Assembly (NCBI GenBank): GCA_038204185.1
Contig: JBBRDE010000259.1
Coordinates: 1 to 8,152, forward strand
Reading direction: 5' to 3'
Length of the DNA stretch: 8,152 bases
From: Salmonirosea sp038204185
GTDB lineage: Bacteria > Bacteroidota > Bacteroidia > Cytophagales > Spirosomataceae
How positions within the stretch are numbered: the stretch's first letter is position 1; the number at the start of each line of letters is the position of its first letter. Made by a program: the position numbers and the translations under genes. Shown one piece after another: positions 1 through 6,139 of the stretch. The notes beneath the pieces were generated by a model. It saw only the letters and a program-made list of their open reading frames with translations. It had not been told where the DNA came from and did no database searches.

Positions 1-21
1 TTTCGGAGAAATTCTCTTGCA

Positions 22-54
22 TTAGCTTGTTTGAGGTGAGATTCAACAAGCTAA
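22..54. repeat. 10-bp inverted repeat (hairpin)
   Basis: ttagcttgtt at 22-31 and aacaagctaa at 45-54 are perfect inverted copies around a 13-base loop. The hairpin overlaps the stop codon of the broken lipoprotein gene on the minus strand. No T-run follows on either side, so it is at best a weak terminator or a transcript-end structure. Confidence 0.35.
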
Positions 55-308
55 CGACTGACTCCTTTTATTAGTTTTATACAATCCAAAACATATTCTT
101 AGATAGGCGGTGTCTTCCGATATTTCTATAACCTGACTACCAACTTGCCTGGTAATTTCTTCGATGCACCAGTATCGCTGTGGAGCAGTCAAGGAAGCAA
201 TGACTTTCTCTTTGTCAATAGGCTCTGTCGTATCTATATCATGGTCTACGCAGGAAACCAAAGCAAAAGTCCTAAGGCAATAATTACAAGGGGATTTTTC
301 ATGATCAT
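43..308 (-). pseudogene. Frameshifted small lipoprotein gene
   Basis: Two minus-strand frames join into one plausible lipoprotein. The first starts at ATG 308 (MIMKNPLVIIALGLLL, basic then hydrophobic) and hits TAG at 246-248. The second, one base out of phase, supplies a lipobox A-L-V-S-C with the Cys codon at 250-252, followed by about 68 residues to a stop at 43-45. Inserting one base near 258-264 would give an uninterrupted signal peptide, lipobox and mature part. The mature part (acidic start, then LTAPQRYWCIEEI) resembles small Bacteroidota lipocalin-like lipoproteins that begin with an 'LT...K.W' segment; that is a weak resemblance. Those proteins are usually longer (about 130-170 residues), so the C-terminus may also be lost. 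It follows recQ on the same strand after 156 bases. A sequencing error instead of a real mutation cannot be excluded. The longer open frame starting at 408 lacks a signal peptide and is probably not the real start. Confidence 0.55.
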
Positions 309-464
309 GGCAGTTAATGGCAAGAAAGACAGATACTGTTATTTGCCAAGACACAAAGTACTCTGTAAAACGTTGCACGTATTCCATAAGAAAACAAAAA
401 AACTTCACCGCTGGAAAAACATCGTTAAGAGTCGCAATGATTAATAATCTCAGCTTACAATACC

Positions 465-2609
465 CTACGCGCCTTCCCTGATCGCGAGCGCCAGCCGGAT
501 CATGCCGTACTCGATGCGCTCGCCCAGGAGCTCAAAGAGCGGCGCGAGCGGTTCGCCGGGCTTAAAGTGCATTTCGTCAGCGGCGGCCAGCACTTCGGTA
601 TAGACACGATCCGAAATCAGTGGACGTAGCTTAATGTCGTGGCCTTCGTCGCGGAGCTTGACAAGGTGCGCTACTACCGTGGAGGTGGTCAACCCGCGCT
701 GCTGGGCGATGTCGTCGAGTGTGAATCCCTTTTCGTAGAGTTCGTGGGTCACAAGGTAGGTCATGCCTTTCACCACGCGGGTACCCGGTTTGGTATTTTC
801 CTTGGCAAACTTCACGATTTCCTGCACAAAAGCCTCGCCATACCGGCGGTACTTCTCAGCCCCCACGCCCGCTATATCCAGCATCTGCGCTTCCGAAACG
901 GGCCGTTTCTGCGCCATCTCAGCGATGGTTTTATCCGAAAAAATCACGTAAGGGGGTACATTGAGCGCGTCGGCCATTTGTTTTCTCAACAGCCGTAATT
1001 GTTCAAACAGCGCATCGCGGATGATTTCCTGCTTGGGTTTTTCCTTCGGAATCAGTTCCTCTTCGCGGGCCTTGCGCTCGGCCAGCGGAATGAATTTCAC
1101 GAGTTCGATTTTCTTGCCCTCTTTCAAAATCTGCCAGCTCAGGGCGTTGAGTTTGAAGGAGTGAGCCTCGTCGTAGGCGATGTCCATCACGCCGGAGTTG
1201 AGCATCTGACTCAGGTACTCGGCCCATTCGTCACCACGCTGGTCGCGGCCCACGCCAAAGGTAGGGAGGCGGTCGTAACCCCGGTCGAGGACGGCCCGGT
1301 TGCGGCTGCCCCGCAGGATGTCAATGAGCATTCCCATCGCCACCCGTTCGCTGGTGCGGGCGATGCCCGATAGTGCCTTTTGGGCCAATAAGGTACCATC
1401 GAAGCGGGTGCGGGGATTCTGGCACACGTCGCAGTTGCCGCAATCTTTTTCCACGGCTTCGTTGAAATAGCTGAGCAGAATGCGACGGCGACACAGATCA
1501 GCCTCGGCGTACTGTTTCATACGGTTAAGCTTGGCCTGCAAAAGTTCCTTCTGCTCCGCCGACTGCTCGGAGTTCATGATCATGTCCTGCCGCATGATGA
1601 TGTCCTGGTAGCCGTAGAAAAGTACGGTATCGGCCGGAGCCCCGTCACGCCCCGAGCGACCGATTTCCTGGTAAAAGCTCTCAACGTTGGGGGGTAGGTT
1701 GTAATGGATTACCCAGCGGACGTTGGATTTATCAATGCCCATGCCGAAGGCAATGGTAGCCACGATGATCTGAATGTCATCATTGAGAAACCGTTCCTGT
1801 ACCCTCGAGCGCTGGGCGGCGGGCAGTCCGGCGTGGTAGCACTCGGCGCGAAAGTCGCGGTTCTGCAACGAGGCGGCGACGGTCTCAGTCGTTTTGCGGC
1901 TCAGGCAATAAATGATACCCGGCTGATTGGGGTGTTTTTTCAGAAACTGCTCGATCTGCGGCAACCGCTTGCGCGAAGGTAGCACCGTCAGACTGAGGTT
2001 GGGCCGGTCGAAACTAGCCACGAACACGGGTGCGGACTTCACGCCGAGCTGTCCCAGAATATCGCGGCGCGTCACGCGGTCGGCGGTGGCGGTGAGTGCA
2101 ATGACCGGGATGCCGGGAAAATGATTTTTTAGCGACGATAGCTGCCGGTACTCAGGCCGGAAATCGTGGCCCCAGGATGAGATACAGTGCGCCTCATCCA
2201 CAGCAAACAACCGCACGTTCCATTGCTTGAAAAACTCCATCGTATTGCCCGAAAACAACCGCTCGGGGGCTACATAGAGAAGTTTTAGTTCGCCTAACTT
2301 AGCTTTCCAGAATACGGAATCCTGTTCGCTGCTGCTCAGGCTGGAATTGAGGTAGGCCGCTTCGATACCGTTGGCGCGCAGGGCTTCCACCTGGTCTTTC
2401 ATCAAAGCAATCAGCGGTGAAATGACAACCGTCAGACCTTCCTGCAACAGTGCAGGTACCTGGTAGCACACCGATTTACCGCCGCCCGTGGGCATCAGTA
2501 CCAGGCAATCCTCGCCCCGTAGCACGGTGTCAATGATTTCGGCCTGCTGGGGCCGGAAGGAGTCGTAGCCGAAGTATTGTTTGAGGACTTGTTCTTTGGT
2601 AAGGGGCAT
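465..2609 (-). CDS. recQ: ATP-dependent DNA helicase RecQ
   Basis: 3'-5' superfamily 2 DNA helicase used in recombination and repair of stalled or broken forks; cytoplasmic. The 714-residue protein shows all expected parts: Walker A MPTGGGKS (39-46), DEAH box (138-141), ALTATAD (171-177), motif VI QEIGRSGRDG (314-323), zinc-binding Cys373/390/393/396, an RQC winged helix (about 400-510), an HRDC domain (about 530-605) and an extra C-terminal helix-turn-helix of the helicase-associated HTH_40 type (about 610-705), which is common in Bacteroidota RecQ. Start: the open frame extends upstream to an ATG at 2696, but ATG 2609 gives the family-like N-terminus MPLTKEQVLKQYFGYDSFRP, and a candidate promoter lies between the two. 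No Shine-Dalgarno is seen. It is divergent from folK across 133 bases. All catalytic motifs are intact, so it should be functional. The family call is near certain; the start is slightly less so. Confidence 0.97.
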   Translation of the reverse strand: MPLTKEQVLKQYFGYDSFRPQQAEIIDTVLRGEDCLVLMPTGGGKSVCYQVPALLQEGLTVVISPLIALMKDQVEALRANGIEAAYLNSSLSSSEQDSVFWKAKLGELKLLYVAPERLFSGNTMEFFKQWNVRLFAVDEAHCISSWGHDFRPEYRQLSSLKNHFPGIPVIALTATADRVTRRDILGQLGVKSAPVFVASFDRPNLSLTVLPSRKRLPQIEQFLKKHPNQPGIIYCLSRKTTETVAASLQNRDFRAECYHAGLPAAQRSRVQERFLNDDIQIIVATIAFGMGIDKSNVRWVIHYNLPPNVESFYQEIGRSGRDGAPADTVLFYGYQDIIMRQDMIMNSEQSAEQKELLQAKLNRMKQYAEADLCRRRILLSYFNEAVEKDCGNCDVCQNPRTRFDGTLLAQKALSGIARTSERVAMGMLIDILRGSRNRAVLDRGYDRLPTFGVGRDQRGDEWAEYLSQMLNSGVMDIAYDEAHSFKLNALSWQILKEGKKIELVKFIPLAERKAREEELIPKEKPKQEIIRDALFEQLRLLRKQMADALNVPPYVIFSDKTIAEMAQKRPVSEAQMLDIAGVGAEKYRRYGEAFVQEIVKFAKENTKPGTRVVKGMTYLVTHELYEKGFTLDDIAQQRGLTTSTVVAHLVKLRDEGHDIKLRPLISDRVYTEVLAAADEMHFKPGEPLAPLFELLGERIEYGMIRLALAIREGA

Positions 2610-2683
2610 TTTTGGAAGTTCTGAGTTCTTGGTTCCGCGAAGGTATGGAAGAGTAAGATCGAAAATACTTTTCTGACTAGTAC

Positions 2684-2691
2684 CAAAACTA
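2684..2691 (-). promoter_or_regulatory. Candidate -7 box for recQ
   Basis: The minus strand reads TAGTTTTG, an exact match to the Bacteroidota -7 consensus TAnnTTTG, 74 bases upstream of the chosen recQ start. No convincing -33 TTG lies at the usual distance. Transcription from here would begin downstream of the ATG at 2696, which supports the shorter RecQ start. Confidence 0.35.
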
Positions 2692-2742
2692 CGCATTCGC
2701 TGCTTAAATTCCCACCGGATCCAACGAATACATAGTACGATA

Positions 2743-3237
2743 TTGACAACGATTTACCTACTTTTAGGCTCAAACCTCGGCGACCGTGCGTTGCTGATGC
2801 GTACCGCCGCCGATCGCATCGGGGAGCAAATCGGAGAAGTGACGCAAGCCTCGGCCTTGTATGAAACAGCTCCCTGGGGCGGGATCGAACAGCCTGCTTT
2901 TCTGAATCAGGTACTGGAAGTCAGTACGATTTTGGCCCCGGAAGAGGTACTGCGGATTATTCTGGAAATCGAGCACGAGTCGGGCCGGGTACGGTACGAA
3001 CGCTGGGGTGCACGGCATCTGGATATTGATGTTTTGTATTTTGGCAAAACCGTGACGGATACGCCCCGCTTGACGGTACCCCACCCGCGCCTGCACGAGC
3101 GACGGTTCACCTTGGTACCTTTAACCGAAATTGCCCCAAAGTTCGTGCATCCGGTATTAGAAAAGACCAACGCTGAGCTTTTGGAAGTGTGCGTAGACGA
3201 GGAGGAGGTTACCCAAATACTGGATTCTAAACCATAA
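2743..3237 (+). CDS. folK: HPPK (6-hydroxymethyl-7,8-dihydropterin pyrophosphokinase)
   Basis: Transfers pyrophosphate from ATP to 6-hydroxymethyl-7,8-dihydropterin, the step before dihydropteroate synthase in folate synthesis; cytoplasmic. The 164-residue protein is a normal single-domain length. Visible signatures are the N-terminal LLLGSNLGDR (6-15), the pterin-side loop YETAPWGGIEQPAFLNQV (40-57), the ATP/Mg segment ERWGARHLDIDVLYFG (86-101) with the metal-binding pair Asp94 and Asp96, and VPHPRLHERRFTLVPL (112-127). The start is TTG: no ATG or GTG lies in frame nearby, and starting here gives the expected MTTIYLLLGSN beginning. No Shine-Dalgarno is seen. It is divergent from recQ and followed after 46 bases by the oxidoreductase. 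It is not fused to folB or folP, as happens in some organisms. Confidence 0.95.
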   Translation: MTTIYLLLGSNLGDRALLMRTAADRIGEQIGEVTQASALYETAPWGGIEQPAFLNQVLEVSTILAPEEVLRIILEIEHESGRVRYERWGARHLDIDVLYFGKTVTDTPRLTVPHPRLHERRFTLVPLTEIAPKFVHPVLEKTNAELLEVCVDEEEVTQILDSKP

Positions 3238-3249
3238 AATTTTTCACAG

Positions 3250-3266
3250 ACGGGCAAGATGCCCGT
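3250..3266. repeat. Small GC-rich palindrome between folK and oxidoreductase
   Basis: acgggc (3250-3255) and gcccgt (3261-3266) form a perfect 6-bp stem around the loop aagat, followed by accac. It sits 12 bases after the folK stop. There is no T-run after it, so it is not a standard terminator. The form 'cgggcaagatgcccg(t)accac' resembles dispersed short palindromes seen in intergenic DNA of various bacteria. That resemblance comes from memory and was not tested. Confidence 0.45.
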
Positions 3267-3283
3267 ACCACATTAATTCAGCA

Positions 3284-4261
3284 TTGAAAACTATCCGCTG
3301 GGGCATACTGGCTCCGGGGCACATCGCCCACAAATTTGCGCAGGATCTGGCGCGCGTCGAGGGAGCCAAACTCATGGCTGTCGCTTCGCGTGAGCTGGAA
3401 CGGGCGCAGGCCTTCGCTCAGGAATACGACGCGCCTTACGCCTACGGCAGCTACGCCGAACTGGCGGACTGCCCCGAACTGGACATCGTGTACATCGCCT
3501 CGCCTCACGTAGGACACCATGCCCATACGCTGCTGTGCCTCGAAGCGGGCCTGGGGGTACTATGCGAAAAACCGTTTGGTATGAACCTCGGTCAGGTAGA
3601 AGAAATGATCTATGTGGCGCGGGACAAAAGCCTCTTTCTGATGGAAGCCTTGTGGAGCCGTTTCATGCCCACGACGCTGAAAACACTGGAATTAATTCGC
3701 GAAGGGGCGATTGGGAAGGTGCTGGGCGTGCGGGCCGATTTTGGCTTTAAAGCTTTGCAGGATCCACGTAAGCGTTTATTCAATAAAGAACTGGGGGGAG
3801 GGGCTTTGCTGGATATTGGGATCTACCCACTATTCTGGTCGTACGCCCTATTGGGCATGCCGGCCACGGTGAAAGCTTCGGCGGTATTCGGCGATACGGA
3901 CGTCGATGTTTCTACGGGTATGGTGCTGACTTACGATTCCGAGGCCTTTGCTTTTCTGGACTGTACTTTGCTAGCGCGTACCAACTGTGAGGCCATCGTT
4001 TACGGCGAATTGGGCTGCATCCGGGTACATAGCCGCTGGCACAATAGCCAGGCCCTTACGCTGGAACTAACTGACTTGGAACCTAAGCAATACGATTTCG
4101 ATCGCGAAGCCCACGGTTATAATTACGAAATCGAATCGGTAGGCTACGCTCTGCGCGCGGGCCTGACCGAAAATCCCGATTGGTCGCATCAGGATAGTCG
4201 GAATCTCATGACTTTATTGGATCAGGTACGGGAGGAAATTGGGCTTAAATACAACGAGTGA
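3284..4261 (+). CDS. Gfo/Idh/MocA family NAD(P)-dependent oxidoreductase
   Basis: A 325-residue dehydrogenase with an N-terminal Rossmann fold and a C-terminal GFO_IDH_MocA alpha/beta domain. Visible are the dinucleotide-binding start WGILAPGHIA (6-15, a variant of GxGxxA), the family signature EKPFG (95-99, catalytic-type Lys96), EALWSRFMP (121-129), and GGGALLDIGIYP (171-182) with Asp177 and Tyr181, typical of the dihydrodiol dehydrogenase / 1,5-anhydrofructose reductase branch. The substrate is probably a sugar or polyol derivative; it cannot be named from sequence. The start is TTG at 3284, giving MKTIRWGILAPG directly before the first beta strand; no nearby in-frame ATG exists upstream. 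It lies 46 bases downstream of folK and could be read through from it, though the palindrome intervenes. No signal peptide, so cytoplasmic, unlike the Tat-exported members of this family. Confidence 0.9.
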   Translation: MKTIRWGILAPGHIAHKFAQDLARVEGAKLMAVASRELERAQAFAQEYDAPYAYGSYAELADCPELDIVYIASPHVGHHAHTLLCLEAGLGVLCEKPFGMNLGQVEEMIYVARDKSLFLMEALWSRFMPTTLKTLELIREGAIGKVLGVRADFGFKALQDPRKRLFNKELGGGALLDIGIYPLFWSYALLGMPATVKASAVFGDTDVDVSTGMVLTYDSEAFAFLDCTLLARTNCEAIVYGELGCIRVHSRWHNSQALTLELTDLEPKQYDFDREAHGYNYEIESVGYALRAGLTENPDWSHQDSRNLMTLLDQVREEIGLKYNE

Positions 4262-4270
4262 ATTAGTGAT

Positions 4271-4338
4271 TGAATGAATGAGTAAATAAATTTGTCGCGT
4301 AAACCCTCCTTCATTCACTCATTCAGAATTCACTCATT
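4271..4338. repeat. GAATGAAT / ATTCACTC low-complexity repeats before purM
   Basis: The 89-base gap before purM is largely built of short related units. The motif attcactcatt occurs twice (4313-4323 and 4328-4338, a 15-base period). Inverted pairs tgaatgaa (4271-4278) / ttcattca (4310-4317) and tgaatgag (4275-4282) / ctcattca (4318-4325) allow the block to fold back on itself. It lies partly in the likely purM leader. No metabolite-sensing RNA fold is recognised. Confidence 0.5.
4287..4294 (+). promoter_or_regulatory. Candidate -7 box for purM
   Basis: TAAATTTG matches the Bacteroidota TAnnTTTG consensus exactly, 56 bases before the purM ATG, within the repeat block. The nearest upstream TTG (4270-4272) is only 14 bases away, shorter than the usual -33/-7 spacing, so the match is partial. 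If used, purM is transcribed independently of folK and the oxidoreductase. Confidence 0.4.
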
Positions 4339-4350
4339 TATTATTGACCC

Positions 4351-5514
4351 ATGACTGACCGTTATTTACAACGAGGTGTTTCGGCTTCCAAAGAGGACGT
4401 CCATAAGGCTATTGCCAACCTCGATAAAGGAATTTTCCCCAAAGCTTTCTGTAAAATAGTCCCCGATACTCTGGCCGGGGATCCCGACTACTGCACCATT
4501 ATGCACGCTGACGGGGCAGGCACCAAAACCTCCCTCGCTTACCTCTACTGGAAAGAAACGGGTGACCTATCGGTGTGGCGCGGGATCGCGCAGGACGCTG
4601 TGGTGATGAATACCGACGACCTGCTGTGCGTGGGCGCTACGGGCCCGATGCTGCTGTCGTCCACGATTGACCGAAACAAGAATAAAATTCCCGGTGAGGT
4701 GATTGCCGAAATCATCAACGGCACCGAAGAGGTACTCGAAATGCTGCGGAGTTTTGGCGTAGAAATATACAGCACTGGGGGCGAAACCGCCGATGTCGGT
4801 GATTTGGTACGTACCGTGACGGTCAACAGTACCGTCATTGCCCGCATGAAACGCGCCGAGGTAGTAGACAATGCCAACATCCGGGCGGGTGACGTGATCG
4901 TGGGAATGGCTTCATCCGGACAGGCTACCTACGAAGGTACCTACAACGGTGGCATGGGGAGCAACGGCCTGACCTCGGCCCGGCATGATGTGCTGGACAG
5001 GTACCTCGCCACTAAGTACCCCGAGAGCTTCGACCCGGAAGTGAATCAGGATTTGGTGTACAGCGGCAGTAAAAACCTGCTGGATGCCGTGGAAGGTACC
5101 CCCCTGAATGTCGGCCAACTGATCCTTTCGCCTACCCGTACCTACGCGCCCGTGGCCAAAGCCCTGCTGGACGAGCTTCGGCCGCAGATTCACGGCATGG
5201 TGCATTGCAGCGGCGGTGCCCAGACCAAAATCCTGCATTTCATCGACAACCTGCACGTGATCAAGGATAAACTTTTTCCGGTTCCTCCTTTATTCCGGCT
5301 TATTCAGGCTGAAAGCAATACAAGTTGGCAGGAAATGTACCAGGTATTCAACATGGGCCACCGGCTGGAAGTGTACCTACCCAAAGCTCAGGCCGCGCGG
5401 GTAATCGAGATTTCAGAATCTTTTGGCATACCGGCCCAAATCGTGGGCCACGTGGAGGCTTCTACACAAAAGCGCGTTTCGATCCGGTCGGAGTTTGGGG
5501 AGTTTGTGTATTGA
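4351..5514 (+). CDS. purM: Phosphoribosylformylglycinamidine cyclo-ligase (AIR synthetase)
   Basis: Fifth step of de novo purine synthesis: ATP-dependent ring closure of FGAM to aminoimidazole ribonucleotide; cytoplasmic. The 387-residue protein has the PurM/PurL-like fold with HADGAGTKT (52-60), NTDDLLCVGA (87-96), the glycine-rich GGETAD (143-148), SNGLTSAR (204-211), SPTRTY (260-265), CSGGAQTK (286-293) and FNMGHRLE (333-340). The last two differ from the classical enterobacterial forms (HITGGG, FNMGIG) and fit the longer variant I associate with Bacteroidota. The ATG at 4351 gives a start typical of the family (MTDRYLQRGV); no Shine-Dalgarno precedes it. It is followed 21 bases later by a strong intrinsic terminator, so it is the last gene of its transcript. 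No purF, purN or other pur gene lies next to it. Confidence 0.95.
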   Translation: MTDRYLQRGVSASKEDVHKAIANLDKGIFPKAFCKIVPDTLAGDPDYCTIMHADGAGTKTSLAYLYWKETGDLSVWRGIAQDAVVMNTDDLLCVGATGPMLLSSTIDRNKNKIPGEVIAEIINGTEEVLEMLRSFGVEIYSTGGETADVGDLVRTVTVNSTVIARMKRAEVVDNANIRAGDVIVGMASSGQATYEGTYNGGMGSNGLTSARHDVLDRYLATKYPESFDPEVNQDLVYSGSKNLLDAVEGTPLNVGQLILSPTRTYAPVAKALLDELRPQIHGMVHCSGGAQTKILHFIDNLHVIKDKLFPVPPLFRLIQAESNTSWQEMYQVFNMGHRLEVYLPKAQAARVIEISESFGIPAQIVGHVEASTQKRVSIRSEFGEFVY

Positions 5515-5535
5515 GGTATTTCAAAAAAGATTAGG

Positions 5536-5577
5536 AAAACAAAACCCTGTTCAGAAATGGACAGGGTTTTGTTTTTT
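5536..5577 (+). terminator. Rho-independent terminator of purM
   Basis: Perfect 15-bp stem (5536-5550 with 5561-5575) around a 10-base loop, with T-rich sequence at 5572-5577 on the plus strand and A-rich sequence on the upstream side. The A-rich arm would also give a T-run on the minus strand, so it may stop transcription from both sides. Confidence 0.9.
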
Positions 5578-5617
5578 CATTATGTAGGGATTTTAACACC
5601 CCATGGCCTACAAAAGC

Positions 5618-5649
5618 AAAAAAAGCTCGGTCATTGCTGACCGAGCTTT
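5618..5649 (-). terminator. Rho-independent terminator of tRNA-Pro
   Basis: On the minus strand, a perfect 12-bp stem (arms 5638-5649 and 5622-5633, loop 5634-5637) is followed by a run of T (plus-strand A at 5618-5624). The stem begins only one base after the tRNA discriminator base, so the tRNA 3' trailer is almost nothing but terminator. Confidence 0.88.
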
Positions 5650-5650
5650 G

Positions 5651-5724
5651 TCGGGATGACAGGATTTGAACCTGCGACCCCACGCCCCCCAGGCGTGTGC
5701 GCTACCGGGCTGCGCCACATCCCG
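5651..5724 (-). tRNA. tRNA-Pro (GGG anticodon)
   Basis: Complete cloverleaf on the minus strand. The 7-bp acceptor stem CGGGATG/CATCCCG has the C1-G72 pair characteristic of bacterial tRNA-Pro, with discriminator A at 5651. The D arm is GCGCAGCCCGGTAGCGC, the anticodon stem CACGC/GCGTG has loop CTGGGGG placing GGG at positions 34-36, and the T arm is GCAGG-TTCAAAT-CCTGT. GGG reads CCC and CCU proline codons. CCA is not encoded; the next bases are CAA, so it must be added by the CCA-adding enzyme. It stands alone, convergent with purM. Confidence 0.97.
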
Positions 5725-5742
5725 ATGATGTGTTTGGGAGGG

Positions 5743-5750
5743 CAAAAGTA
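5743..5750 (-). promoter_or_regulatory. Candidate -7 box for tRNA-Pro
   Basis: The minus strand reads TACTTTTG, an exact TAnnTTTG match 18 bases upstream of the tRNA 5' end, a suitable distance for a short leader. No clear -33 TTG is found at the normal spacing. Confidence 0.5.
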
Positions 5751-5766
5751 GACAGATTAATATTTG

Positions 5767-5889
5767 ATGTGTAGGGTATGCTCACAAATAGCTAATCTTT
5801 TCAAGGAATACGGTGAAATCAGCGCTTTCCTGCCAGAAGATTACTTTGGTATTCGTATGCCACTCGAGGTCTTCATTAACGGACTATAA
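5767..5889 (+). CDS. Small ORF or gene fragment, unknown
   Basis: A 40-codon frame starting ATG and ending TAA. The stretch FKEYGEISAFLPEDYFGI looks protein-like in composition, but I recognise no family. It lies in AT-rich decaying DNA, begins 42 bases upstream of the tRNA gene (transcribed divergently), and has no visible ribosome binding site or promoter. It could be a remnant of a longer gene or chance. Not a confident gene. Confidence 0.2.
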   Translation: MCRVCSQIANLFKEYGEISAFLPEDYFGIRMPLEVFINGL

Positions 5890-6044
5890 GTACGGAGTAG
5901 AATTAAATTACGAATATTTTTTTGATCCAAAGTGCTTCAAATCAATAATTTAGATTTTTGGATATTGTCAATTTATTTCACACCCTTACTTATTTTTATT
6001 TAAGTACCTTCATATCAGCGGATTTGGTGCTTTCATCAATATAC
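5890..6044. other. AT-rich stretch with no recognised feature
   Basis: Very AT-rich, with stops in all frames at short intervals and several T-runs. I see no RNA, repeat or promoter here that I can support. Together with 5751-5766 and 6045-6139, it makes up the region between the tRNA and the decayed acyltransferase. Confidence 0.5.
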
Positions 6045-6134
6045 ATGATAGATAAGTCCGGCTTGCAGCCTGAGACTACACGGCTGAAGGGAGATGCCGA
6101 CCCTGTTGTGGAAGTCGATCTGCTTTATAAATGA
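6045..6134 (+). other. Short protein-like plus-strand stretch, unknown
   Basis: A 29-residue frame from ATG to TGA containing SGLQPETTRLKGDADPVVEV. The same frame stays open upstream at least to about 6005 without a start codon. Its composition (charged, Pro/Val/Asp mixture, GC-richer than its surroundings) is more coding-like than the flanking DNA. I cannot assign it. It may be the tail of a lost gene, converging on the acyltransferase remnant. Confidence 0.2.
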
Positions 6135-6139
6135 GATCA

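Noticed and set aside
43..408. 121-codon minus-strand frame taken as an intact gene
   Set aside because: Its first ~50 residues have no signal-peptide character, although a lipobox follows. The out-of-frame signal from 308 explains the sequence better.
145..444. 99-codon plus-strand open frame
   Set aside because: It is antisense to the broken lipoprotein, has no family resemblance, and has no promoter or ribosome binding site.
639..2124. Several open frames antisense to or inside recQ
   Set aside because: They are shadows of a GC-rich coding sequence; recQ accounts for the whole interval with intact motifs.
2610..2696. 29-residue N-terminal extension of RecQ
   Set aside because: It is not like the family N-terminus and lies partly upstream of the candidate promoter.
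5651..5724. tRNA-Pro as an integration site for the accessory region at 5751-7300
   Set aside because: Integration normally uses the tRNA 3' end, which here faces purM, while the decayed DNA is on the 5' side. No repeated tRNA end or integrase is visible.
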